NCBI GenBank assembly: GCA_958450365.1
Contig: CAUEEP010000755.1
Coordinates: 124,001-188,000 of the forward strand
Length of the DNA stretch: 64,000 nt
Source of the DNA: Mesorhabditis belari
Taxonomy: Eukaryota; Nematoda; Chromadorea; Rhabditida; Rhabditidae
Reading direction: 5' to 3'
The notes beneath the pieces were generated by a model. It searched no databases, was not told the origin of the DNA, and worked only from the letters and a program-made list of their open reading frames with translations. This document shows positions 53,625 to 64,000 of the stretch, one piece after another. Both the position numbers and the translations under genes were made by a program. The stretch's first letter is position 1. Every line of letters begins with the position of its first letter.

Positions 53625-53850
53625 GAAAGTAAAAGGAAAGAAAGTAAAAGGAAAGAAAGTAAAGGGAAAAAAGTAAAGGGAAAGAAAGTAAAGGGAAAGA
53701 AAGTAAAGGGAAAGAAAGTAAAGGGAAAGAAAGTAAAGGGAAAGAAAGTAAAGGGAAAGAAAGTAAAGGGAAAGAAAGTAAAGGGAAAGAAAGTAAAGGG
53801 AAAGAAAGTAAAGGGAATGAAAGTAAAAGAAATGAAAGTATTAAACGGTA
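53625..53850. repeat. GAAAGTAAAGGGAAA array
   Basis: About 14 units of 15 bases AAAGTAAAGGGAAAG. Confidence 0.95.
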
Positions 53851-54224
53851 AAGATTGATAAGTTAAATGGTAAAGAATTGATTGAAAAGATCAAACTTTA
53901 CTGTTAACAATGTTATTCCTACAAAATTCGAAACCAAAACAAGAAAAGAAAACACAAATGAGTGGGTGGTGGAAAAATGGAGACAAGAATGAGTGTGGAA
54001 GGAAAAAGGGACCTGTCGCGCGCATATTGAAGCCCGAATAGGGCCTTGGTGGGGCACAAAATAGAAGGAATAGAAGGGAAAAAAGGAAAGAGAATGGGGG
54101 GAAGGGAAAGCTTTCTCTTTTTAGAGGCTCTCCCAGTTTTCTGGGGCAGAGGGGCAGCGGCTTTGGCCCAGCGCCCCTACTAAAAGGCCCGCTGGGTCTT
54201 TCTCTCAATTTTTCCATCTATAAA

Positions 54225-55165
54225 CTTACTCTTTTTCTCTAATACATCGATTTCTCACTTTCTCTTTCTTCCTTTCTTCTTTCTCTTCCTTTCTTCTTTC
54301 TCTGACTATCTCTTTTTCTCTAAACTCATCTATTCTTCTTCTCTCAGTTCCATGGACTTCAGAATCTTTCTCTAACCCTTCTAAGGCTCTCTCTCTCTCT
54401 TCCTTTCTTCTTTCTCTTCCTTTCTTCTTTCTCTTTCTTTCTTCTTTCTCTTCCTTTCTTCTTTCTCTTTCTTTCTAACATCTATCGTTTTCTATCAGTA
54501 AATTCATCAATTCTATAATCTGATTTCTCTTCTTCTACTATTAATCTACTCTTCTACAGAATCTTTAAACCTCTGCATTCTCTTCATCTCTTCTCTGATT
54601 TTTCTTGTCTTTCTTTATACTTTATCTCAATTTTTCTAGCTTCTCAAGCCTCTTCTTTCTTCATATCAGAATTCTAAAGCCCATATCTTTCTTTCCTTTT
54701 CTCTCTTCTATCCATTTCCCTCCTGCCATCTCTCGACATTCTCCATTTTCTTCAACTCTTCTAAAATCCGCTTCTATCTTCTTCTATCTATGCATCCCTG
54801 CATTTTCTTAAACTCTCTTCAAAAACCTCTATCATACCACTGTGCTCTTCTCGAGTCTTACCTTCTCGTTCCACACTCGTTCTGAAATCTATCCTAATCT
54901 TTCTCTGTCCATCTCTCTTCACCCCTTTCTCTGAGATCTCTGCCACCCATCCATTGTCTCTTCTCAACTCTTTACTTCTAATCTCTAGTCTCTTCCATTC
55001 TTCACATTCACCAGCTTCTCTAACTCATTCCTTTCTTCGTCCCCCATCCACTTCCCCACAATCCTCATCTCTCTCTCCATTCTTTCATTCTCCTCAATTT
55101 CTTCTATCATCAACTCAAAATCTTTGAATTCTCTTCTCATCTTCCACTCTTTTCCCTTAAAATGA
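54225..55165. repeat. 0.9-kb pyrimidine-rich tract
   Basis: The plus strand is dominated by C and T (TTTCTTCTTTCTCTTCC motifs) with few purines for over 900 bases. Parts are tandem (54260-54475), the rest is aperiodic. No conserved ORF on either strand. Confidence 0.85.
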
Positions 55166-56604
55166 AACCGCGTTTAGGCGTTTCTTTTTCCCCCTCTCTC
55201 TTCAATGTTTCAGGAATCAATAGTGGCCAATCCACGGCCATCCTTCCCTTTCTCAAAAAGAAAAGAAAAGCTTAAAAGCTGGCAAGAAGCCGAACAACAC
55301 AATGGTTGAAAAGGGAGAAGAAAGCAAGAACGTGAACGGAAAGCAAGGCGGATACGGAAGTCGACATCCCCCTTTTGACACCTTTAGGTCAAATCAACAA
55401 GTTTCATAATAGAATTCAAAATATGATGATAGAAATGAGATTCTATTGACGAAATTAGGAAACGAGAACACCTCACTGACACTTGAGAAATCATAGCAAG
55501 TTTTTGAGAAGTTTTACAAATTTGGAAACACTTTCAGTGTCTGGTATTACGGTAATACCTTCTGAATAAGCGATCTGCTGGATATAAGGATGAACATTGA
55601 GTTTTTTTCGATATTCAGTTTATATCGTTATATTTACTATTCTGGCGCTATAAATTTATTGAAAAGTTTTTGAATAAAATTATCACAAATTTGATTGCAA
55701 AGAAAAGCTCTAAATGAAATTTTTTTCATGTAGAAAAGCGGCGAAATGACAGATTCGCCGGAGAGAAATCGACTAGCGCTCATTCAAGCGCTTGTAAAAT
55801 GAGTTGTCTAAGTCCAATCAGAAAGTTTTTGGTAGATAAATGTAGCCAAGCATTAGAGCTACAATTCTTTATATAACACTTGCTACTTTTGAAAGAAATT
55901 CGACATTTCTCAGCTAGGTTTTTGAAAAAGTTTCTCTAGAATTTCGCGGTCATTCTGTGTTTTCAATTTCTAGCTTTCTAATTTCAATTTCTAACGTCAG
56001 TTTCTAATTTTGAATTTAAATTTCTAATTTCCGTACTTAACCCAGACTTGAGTAGAGTTTACAATCAAAAATCGACAATGAAAGAAATTTTTTTGGCAAA
56101 CCTTTCTAGTAGGTCAACCCTTTAATGTATAAGGACAATATTATATCATTTTGTAGGGAATTCTCGCTAGAATTCGCGGTTACCCTTTTCATTAATAACA
56201 ATTATATAAAAATGTCTGTTCTCGTAAAAAAAGACGCCATTTTGATTATAAAATTGTCTGATTTTTAAAAAAAAAAACCCCATTTTGATCTCTTTTACCC
56301 GCAGAAACTCTAAAATTCATCCGAGAACGGCTACAAACCAATTATTTCTCGTGCTATTCTGTGATTGTTGCACAAAAGCAGACAAAGCAGACATAAAATT
56401 TGAAAAATGGATGTTTGATTTGAGATTTTTTTGAAATTTGATTTTAAACATTGTTGGTGATTCATTTTTTAGTGAACTGTTGTTATTGTCGATGGTTTTT
56501 TTTATGTTCATCGCGAGTTTATAGTGATAACTTAAGAATTTAGCACTTTATAGTATACCAGCCGAGAAATCCGGGTTTTTCTGGATGTTTTGGAGAATGA
56601 ATTT

Positions 56605-56690
56605 TGTCGTCGTGGAGCCGTGGATAGCGCGCCGGTCTATCGCTCATACGACCTGGGTGCGACCTCCGTGTACGACTCGAATTGTGCTTT
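56605..56690 (+). pseudogene. Weak tRNA-like sequence
   Basis: GGAGCCGTGGATAGCGCGCC (A-box-like) and GTGTACGACTCGAAT (mutated B-box). Tentative. Confidence 0.3.
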
Positions 56691-56791
56691 TCAAAAAAAT
56701 TCAAAACCACGTTGGACAACTATATGTAATTCCCTATTCAACAGCGCAAAAATCATTGCAAACGGTCCTCTGGGGGCTAAGGAGTGCGCAC

Positions 56792-57030
56792 AGATAGACA
56801 GACGGACAAACAGACAGACAAACAGACAGACAAACAGACGGACAGGCAGACGGACAGGCAGACGGACAGACAGACGGACAGACAGATGGACAGGCAGACG
56901 GACAAACAGACGGACGGACAGACGGACAAACGGACAGACAGACGGACAGGCAGACGGACAGACAGACGGACGGACATACGGACAAACAGACAGACAAACA
57001 GACAGACGGACAGACGGACAGACAGACGTC
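56792..57030. repeat. ACAGACGG/ACAGACAA array
   Basis: About 60 tetramers ACAG, ACGG, ACAA grouped in 8- to 12-base units. All frames open; the predicted peptides are artefacts. Confidence 0.95.
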
Positions 57031-57239
57031 TTAGTCCTTTTATATATAGTAGATAAACTTTAACTAAATCTAATCTACACTTTTATTCACTTTTTTATCT
57101 CTAAAGTTTCAAATTTGTCCATTTTTGTATGAAAAAATTGCATAAATAGCTAAAATTGCACAAGAAAATCAAGTTTTTACCGGACTCTAAAGTCTAAATT
57201 TTCCCATTATAACTTGCTTTTAGAATCTGAATTCAGTTT

Positions 57240-58450
57240 TTGATAGGTTTTGACGATTCTTTTTGAGTCTGGCTTCATTTTTGACGATTCTTTTTGAGTC
57301 TGGCTTCATTTTTGACGATTCTTTTTGAGTCTGGATTCATTTTTGACGATTCTTTTTGAATCAAATCAAATTTTAAACCCCAATCCAGTTTTTCGACAAA
57401 TCTATCGACAATTTCCCACAAATTTTGTGAAAAATTTGATTCCGATTGTTCCCTCATTCATCTCGATGTGGCAAATATTGGAAAATATCCGTCGAGCTTA
57501 TTGATTTGACCCAAAAAAAAAAGCTTTGATTAATCGGGACTCGAAACTTTTGACCGATCGTTTTTTGTGTACCTTTTTTTTGGTCATAAAACTTTTTAGT
57601 GTTTTACAAAATTTGGAAATTCTATTGACTTATGCTTTCAAAAATATTTCAATTCTCTTCTTAAATCGATTTTTTTTCTTTTTCTTTCTTTCTCTTCTTT
57701 TTTTTTGTTCACAAAATGCAGTATACTTTTCTTTTAGTGCCCCTTTTCTGGTTTAGCTTTGAAAGACAAACTTTTTAGTACATTGAAATCTTTATTTTAT
57801 GTTTTTTTTTAGCTTAAAAAGAAGCTTTCTAAAGGTTTTTTTAAAAAAAAATATTCTGAAGCATTGAATTATCAAATTCTTTAGTTTCATTAATCTTTTG
57901 TGCTCATAAAAATCAGAAAATTTTCTAGTTTTTTGAATTTCCTTGTAATAGTCGTTAATGTAAGAAAATGAAGAGTTAAATGCTCTAGAAAGGGTTGAGT
58001 TTTGAGAGTAAAGTACACTAAGCGAGTAATCGTTAATCATAAAGCTCTCGGAATAGTTTTTTTCATCAAAAATTTCATGCAAGATTTGTACAAGAACAAG
58101 AAAATCAAGTTTTCGCAAGTTTAGAGTCTAAATTTTCCTATTATAACTAGTTTTTAAAAGCTGAATCCAGTTTTTGATAAGTTTTGACGATTCTTGTGAA
58201 TCTGGATTCGGTTTTGACGATTCTTTTTGAATCTGGATACAGTTTTGATGATTCTTTTTGAATCTGGATTCGGTTTTGACGATTCTTGTGAATCTGGATT
58301 CAGTTTTGACCATTCTTTTTGAATCTGGATACAGTTTTGATGATTCTTTTTGAATCTGGATACAGTTTTGACGATTCTTGTGAATCTGGATTCAGTTTTG
58401 ATGATTCTTTTTGAATCTGGGCTCATTTTTGATGATTCTTTTTGAATCAA
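57240..58450. repeat. GACGATTCTTTTTGAATCTGGATTCA arrays in duplicated segments
   Basis: A 30-base unit occurs about four times at 57245-57362 and nine times at 58165-58445. Flanks are duplicated: 57361-57525 matches 58445-58608, and 57925-58058 matches 58620-58757 (GTAATAGTCGTTAATGTAAG). Confidence 0.85.
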
Positions 58451-58904
58451 ATCAAATTTTAAACCCCAATTCAGCTTTTCGACAAACCTATCAACAATTT
58501 CTAACTAATTTTGTGAAAAATTTGATTCCAATTGTTCCCTTATTCATCTCGATGTGGCAAATATTGGAAAATATCCGTCGAGCTTATTGATTTGACCCAA
58601 AAAAAAAGCTGTGATTAAATTTTCTAGTTTATTGAATTTTCTTGTAATAGTCGTTAATGTAAGAAAATGAAGAGTTAAATGCTCGAGAAAGGGTTGAGTT
58701 TTGAGAGTAAAGTACACTAAGCGAGTAATCGTTAATCATAAAGCTCTCGGAATAGTTTTTTTTTGTCGTCAATTTCATACAATATTTGTTCAGGCTGACT
58801 GGCTGACTGCATTACTCTCGAATAGGCCATTTTCGAGGGAAAAATTCTGAGAGAAAAGAAAAAGAGAAACGGTTACCCGGGAAATCTCGTCGATTCAGCC
58901 ATTT

Positions 58905-58923
58905 TTTCTTTCCTTCTTTCTTC

Positions 58924-58954
<31 letters not shown>

Positions 58955-59042
58955 TCCTTCTTTCTTTCTTTCCTTCTTCTTCCTTTCTTTCTTCCTTTCT
59001 TTCCTTCTTTCTTTCTTTCCTTCTTTCTTTCTTTCTTCCTTT
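58905..59042. repeat. CTTT/CTTCC microsatellite
   Basis: CTTTCTTTCTTTC and CTTCCTTTC units. Minus-strand Lys/Glu/Arg ORF is an artefact. Confidence 0.95.
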
Positions 59043-59454
59043 TTCACCACTTTTCGGAAATAATCAAGGCGTTGATTTCCATAGGGATTCAAAAAGGGAA
59101 AAAACGCTCAACTTTCAAACATTTTTTCTTCTTTTAAAACACATAGAATTTTTAGAATTGCAAATTTATAATTAAAAATCAAATTTGCTAGCTTTTAGTT
59201 TCAAATTTTTGCTTAAATTCTTGTTTGAAGTTTAGAATTTTTGTTTTATAGAATTAGACTTTGTAAATTAGGCTTTATTCTCTTTTAGAGTTCTTTTTTT
59301 TGCCTTTTTTTTTGCCTTTTCCTTTGTCAAACTTTTATTTGTTCTTGTTCTTGTGTTTAAAAAAAGAGTAACCATTCAAACTTTCTCATAATAACAACTT
59401 GATTGGCACCCGTAAACGTATGCTATCTGGTGCATCACAGAGAATTTGAAACTG

Positions 59455-59935
59455 ATCTGGAACATTCTGAGATTTTCTGGGATTTTCCAGAACATTCTGT
59501 GATGCTCTAGAATATTCTGAGATTTTCTGAGATTCTCTAGAACATTCTGAGATTCTCCGGAAGACTCTGAGATTCTCTAGAACATTCTGAGATTCTCCGG
59601 AAGACTCTGAGATTCTCTAGAACATTCTGAGATTCTCCGGAAGACTCTGAGATTCTCTAGAAAATTCTGAGATTCTCCGGAAGACTCTGAGATTCTCTAG
59701 AACATTCTGAGATTCTCCAGAAGACTCTGAGATTCTCTAGAAAATTCTGAGATTCTCCGGAAGACTCTGATATTCAACATTCTGATATTCTCTAGAACAT
59801 TCTGAGATTCTCCAGAAGACTCTGAGATTCTCTAGAAAATTCTGAGATTCTCCAGAACATTCTGAGGCTTTCTGAGATTCTCCAGACCATTCTGAGATTA
59901 TCTGAGATTCTCTAGAACATTCTAAGATTCCTCAG
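59455..59935. repeat. GATTCTCTAGAACATTCTGA / GATTCTCCGGAAGACTCTGA array
   Basis: About 22 units of 20 bases, alternating two subtypes so that the true period is 40 bases. It ends about 100 bases before the SLC10 start. Confidence 0.95.
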
Positions 59936-60020
59936 AACACAAAAGTCTCAATATCTGCTCTAGTTTTTACCTAATCTTGTATAATCTTTAAATCCCTTTT
60001 TTTCTGACAAAACATCAAAC

Positions 60021-60037
60021 AGCATTTCAGGGTTTTG
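60021..60037 (+). promoter_or_regulatory. 3' splice acceptor and 7-base leader before the SLC10 start
   Basis: CATTTCAG ends at 60030, followed by GGTTTTG and the ATG at 60038. This layout is typical of a nematode trans-splice site. Confidence 0.6.
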
Positions 60038-62704
60038 ATGTTATTGAGGATTATCTCAATATCCCTTTGCATTGCTCATGTGATCGGCTGGAATTTGACG
60101 ATTGAACCGCCGCGCTTGTCGGCTTTTCGAGCGAAACAGGAACGGTGAGTAATGATCGCAGAAAAATGAGGCCTTTCGCTAAAATTCATAGCTAAATCTG
60201 TATTTAACGTTGAACATTTTATAGTAATAAGTCTTCTTAAAGCAATCCTGAAAAGTCGAACAGAAAGGTCGTTTTAAGCTTTAAATTTAAGCTTAAAGCT
60301 AACGATTTAAGCTTTAAATCAGCAAGAATCTTAGCAAAAAAAGATTCTGGATTTTGTAATCAAAATTCGGCACTCTAAATAATGTAATCAACTCCGAATT
60401 TCAGCTATATTCTCATCACTCTCCAATCTTCGCAAAGCAGCAAAGAGAACATTTCGCTCACTTGCTCAAATGAAGCCATTTGCACGATTACTCCAAACGA
60501 AAGTTTCCTCGTTTTCTCTCAAAACAACAGCTTTACTCAAACGCTAAACGTTTCGGTTGAGGGAAAATTCATTGGAATCACGAAGTTGAATCTAAAAATC
60601 GGCAATCAGTAAGGGAAATCAGTAAATCTTGATTTTCTTTAAAGAGAAACTCTAGAACCTTTCACAATTACGAGATTCGAATCCAGCGAAGCGATTGGGA
60701 ACATCAAAAAGCGAAAATTTTTATTACAATGCTCGTCATTTTCATCCCGACCGTTACTTTTATGATGGGGACACAGTTGAAGTTGAAAAAGTGAGCGAAA
60801 TTTGCATAAGTTGTCAAGTAAATAGCGAAATTTGCATAAAACTCACAAGTTGTCAAGGTTTTACATAAGCTTTATAAGTTTGCAATCAAAAAAGTGAAGG
60901 GATTGCCAATAGATCTGGGATTTGAGTCCTCGACCTTTTGCTTTTGCTTGCTCTAACCACTGATCCGTCATTCTCTACGAACTTCTGCTATTGATTAGCA
61001 AGATTTTTCAAAGCTCAAAGTAATTCAGTAGTTCAAAGGAGTTCTTTGACTCCTTTGAATCAAAGAACTCACACTTCTACAGCTTTTTGTCTTCTTATCT
61101 TCACCGTCAAGCTTTTGAGAAGTCAGGCTTTTGAGAAGTTAAGCTTTTGAGACGTCAAGCTCTTGAGACGTCAAGCTTTTGAGAAGTCAAGCTTTTGAGA
61201 AGTTAAGCTTTTGAGACGTCAAGCTCTTAAGAAGTCAAGCTTTTGAGAGGGAAGCTCTTGAGACGTCAAGCTCTTGAGAAGTCAAGCTTTTGAGACGTCA
61301 AGCTCTTAAGAAGTCAAGCTTTTGAGAGGGAAGCTCTTGAGACGTCAAGCTCTTGAGAAGTCAAGCTCTTGAGACGTCAAGCTCTTAAGAAGTCAAACTT
61401 TTAAGAAGTCAAGCTCTTGAGACGTCAAGCTCTTGAGAAGTCAAGCTTTTGAGACGATAGAGAATCTATCGATCAATTAACAATAAAGAATCTATCAATC
61501 GATTAGTAGTAAAGAACCTAGAATCTATCAGCCGTTCCATCTAACGTTCAATCTTTGATAGACATCAAGCTTTTGAACCACTCGATCGCAGCGATCCCAA
61601 CATTTCCTTCAACTACATTCCTTCACCTCACAAATCACTTCAGTAGATCTCGCCAGCAAAGCCAGATCCAGATCAGGACCTAGCTTCTGAGCAAATCCAG
61701 TCACAAACAAAAATAACCTTGGTATTGTACGGACTTTGAAATTTCTCTACTAAAGAAATATCCTTGTTTCAGTATCAAAGAGATCTGGAAGCGCCCATTC
61801 AGCCCGTGCATCAGCCTTTTCTGTCAGTTTGGGATCATGCCATTGGTGAGTGAGCATAGTTTAGCTCAAGATTTAGGCATTGATTAACTTACTTTGTAAT
61901 CAAAGCTCCATGCAAATTCAGACAGATCTAGTTCAGCCAGGGCAATCAGCCAAGGCAATCAGTCAGGGCAATCAGCCAGGGCAATCAGCCAGGGCAATCA
62001 GCCAAGGCAATCAGCCAGGCCCAGGATTTGGCTTTTGACTGAAAATCCCCGGCATCTGGTTTCTTTGTACATCAGCTATTATGTTTTAGATTGCCTATTG
62101 CTTGGCCAAGTACATTCTGGAGGAAGAAGGACGGGCAATTCAATTGGCGCTTTTTGCCGCTGGTACCTGTCCGGGTGGTGGAAAAAGCTCTTTCTGGACG
62201 ATCATCTTCGGCGGGAATCTCGATTTATCCGTTTCGCTCACATTCGCTCAAAATTTCTTTGCTTTAAGTGAGTTTTTGAGAAATAGAAAGTACCGTTAGA
62301 ATAGAAAGAAAGTACCGTTAGAATAGAAAGAAAGTACATGATTCTATTGGGTAAATGAAAGATTTTCCAGTAGCAATGCCGATTTGGATTGGCACTCTTG
62401 GAAAAGAGTTCACCACTGAATCGCTGCGCATTCCATTTGGGGACATTGTTGAAGCGTTGGTGATTTTACTGATTCCAACAGTTCTCGGAATGATCTTCAT
62501 TCACTACAAAGCGAATCTCTACTCGGATATTCAGAAATTGGTCAAAGTTTGTTTGTTTTTCGTTTGGATTGCATCAATTTTGTTAGATAATCGTTTGGAT
62601 TGGCACATTTTTCTTCTTTCTCACCTCGATTTATGCCAATTTCTACATTGTTTTCTTGTTGAATTGGAGAATTGTGTTGGCTGGTTGTCTTTTGCCTTGG
62701 TCAG
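60038..62704 (+). CDS. SLC10 family sodium/bile-acid symporter, 3' end missing
   Basis: Sodium-coupled carrier of bile-acid-like or steroid-sulfate anions in the plasma membrane. Exons 60038-60144, 60405-60608, 60656-60790, 61773-61845, 62090-62267, 62371-62546 and 62587-62704 join in phase (991 nt, 330 codons). Residues 1-20 (MLLRIISISLCIAHVIGWNL) look like a signal peptide. Residues about 36-118 form an extracellular domain, an arrangement known from SLC10A3/A5-type members. The first core membrane helix is FITMLVIFIPTVTFMMGTQL. Exon 4 gives KRPFSPCISLFCQFGIMPL. Exon 5 has the family hallmark TCPGGGKSSFW, then GGNLDLSVSLT (about residues 199-225), around the sodium-site crossover. Exons 6-7 add further helices. 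The final phase-1 junction (donor GTGAGA at 62705) needs more exons for the last helices. I found none before 64000, so the gene is cut by the window or assembly, or truncated. Substrate is unknown. Confidence 0.9.
60903..60982 (-). pseudogene. tRNA-like sequence in SLC10 intron 3
   Basis: On the minus strand GGATCAGTGGTTAGAGCAAG (A-box-like) and GTCGAGGACTCAAATCCCAG (B-box-like), with the repeat GCAAAAGCAAAAG between them. Confidence 0.5.
61095..61455. repeat. AAGTCAAGCTTTTGAGACGTCAAGCTCTTGAG array
   Basis: About 22 units of 15 bases (TCAAGCTTTTGAGAAG, TCAAGCTCTTGAGACG) in SLC10 intron 3. Confidence 0.95.
61928..62022. repeat. CAGCCAGGGCAAT 13-base array
   Basis: Seven units CAGCCA(G/A)GGCAAT in SLC10 intron 4. 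Confidence 0.9.
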
Positions 62705-63002
62705 GTGAGAAATGAGAAAGCATTTGGTTTATGGGTATGCTTTGGCACGTTTCTGATTCCAAATCTTCTAAAAAAGTTAAGCTATACTTTTTCTGAGGTT
62801 TACGAAATCCCATACAAACTTTGCGCGCTTAAACTTGGCGCGCTAACTTTTGACAGAGTGCTCCATAACAGAAACGGAAAGCAGATACGGAATCGGCTTT
62901 GAATTCTGCATAAAATATAGTACATTTCATTTGTCCATCACACTCAGTTGAGACTCTATGTTGCTTGATGTGTGACATTGCTAGTTAGCGATGGGACACC
63001 AG

Positions 63003-63297
63003 TTGCCTTAACGCCTTAACACCTTAACGCCTTAACTCCTTAACGCCTTAACGCCTTAACGCCTTAACGCCTTAACTTAACGCCTTAACGCCTAACTCCT
63101 TAACTCATTAACGCCTTAACTCCTTAACGCCTTAACTCCTTAACGCCTTAACGCCTTAACGCCTTAACGCCAGCCTTAACTCCTTAACGCCTTAACTCCT
63201 TAACGCCTTAACTCCTTAACGCCTTAACTCCTTAACGCCTTAACTCCTTAGCGCCTTAACCCCTTAACGCCTTAACCCCTTAACGCCTTAACGCCAA
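63003..63297. repeat. CCTTAACG/CCTTAACTC array
   Basis: About 34 units of 8 to 9 bases CCTTAACGC or CCTTAACTC, beyond the last recognised SLC10 exon. Confidence 0.95.
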
Positions 63298-63419
63298 TAA
63301 CCAATACTTGTGTAAATCCAAAAGATGCAGCATGAAATTTCCCGTCAATCCTCCATATATGCTAAATTTTATCTAGTAAATGTTTGTTTGTGAAAAACTA
63401 CGCACTTTAAGTATATCGT

Positions 63420-63543
<124 letters not shown>

Positions 63544-64000
63544 ACTCCCCAATCGGTAGCGAAGAATACGTAGTTGGCATTTCATTGGCGATGAGATTAA
63601 AGTTGCTTGATGCTTTTTGTTTTCTTGCTCATCAAAAAGGCGTATGCATACGGAACAAATAAATGTTTCCAATAAAGAAAAAGATTAACACGTTGCCTTA
63701 AAAGCAACCTCAGCTATTCCCCAATCGGTAGCGAAGAAAATCCAGTTGACATTCCATTGTTAGTTGGTGATGGGAGACCAATTGCTTGATGAGATTTCAG
63801 TGTAAACTTTTGTCTTCTTGATCATCAAAAAGGGAATTATATAGAGGAAAAGATTTTTTAAAAAAAAAAAAAAAAAATTTGGGGTTTAAAAAAAAACACC
63901 CCTGCCGAAAACAAGGGGAGGGGAGGAGGAAAGAATATATATTATTTTTTTTTGTTGGGTGGGGGGGGTATTGTTTTGGTTGTTTTTTTTTTTTTTTTTT

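Larger units (their letters stand above)
41223..60030. other. 18.8-kb gene-free interval
   Basis: Between the divergent starts of the CADPS gene (minus) and SLC10 (plus). Apart from LINE ends, the dead exon copy, MITE-like elements, tRNA-like modules and arrays listed separately, I see no conserved coding exon on either strand. It must hold any promoters; none is identifiable by eye. Confidence 0.6.

Noticed and set aside
53891..54217. 108-codon minus-strand Pro/Phe-rich ORF
   Set aside because: Composition follows the purine/pyrimidine bias of the region. No domain or splice evidence.
56590..57063. 157-codon Arg/Thr/Gln-rich ORF
   Set aside because: Product of an ACAGACGG microsatellite open in all frames.

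Overview
The window looks like nuclear DNA from a nematode, probably of the Rhabditida type; the species cannot be fixed from sequence alone. Three things point there. Introns end in TTTCAG or TTTTAG. Both recognised genes have an acceptor-like TTTCAG a few bases before the start codon, as expected for spliced-leader trans-splicing. TTAGGC runs, the nematode telomere motif, occur internally near 44.5 kb. The DNA is AT-rich, gene-poor and crowded with repeats.

Two genes can be read with confidence. The main one is on the minus strand. It is a complete 41-exon orthologue of the calcium-dependent activator protein for secretion (CADPS/CAPS; UNC-31 in C. elegans), running from the start codon at 41195 to the stop at 3653. 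All 41 exons join in phase into 3972 nt (1323 residues) carrying C2, PH and MUN-type regions. The second is a plus-strand SLC10 (sodium/bile-acid symporter) family gene. It starts at 60038 and can be followed through seven exons to 62704; its last transmembrane segments are not found in the window. At the left edge (2-178) there is what looks like the last exon of an unidentified plus-strand gene converging on the CADPS gene.

Everything else is repeat-derived. The CADPS introns hold (a) long tandem arrays, mostly different from intron to intron; (b) hairpin elements of several families, one of which (about 265 bp) occurs as one-, two- and three-unit forms with TA at both ends; (c) tRNA-His genes and fragments inside recently duplicated segments, one of which has copied the tail of exon 10; (d) many tRNA-like modules with A- and B-box motifs, several with short tandem repeats expanded between the boxes. 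The 18.8 kb between the two genes (41.2-60.0 kb) shows no conserved gene. It holds hairpin repeats, remnants of LINE-type retrotransposons, a duplicated and dead piece of CADPS exon 3, a 0.9 kb pyrimidine-rich tract and many arrays. The last kilobase has a 124-base G run and low-complexity sequence that may mark a contig end.

Functionally, CADPS/UNC-31 primes dense-core vesicles for regulated neuropeptide secretion, while SLC10 proteins carry organic anions together with sodium at the plasma membrane. Nothing suggests that the two genes act together. The most interesting content is how repeats behave inside a conserved neuronal gene whose reading frame stays intact throughout.
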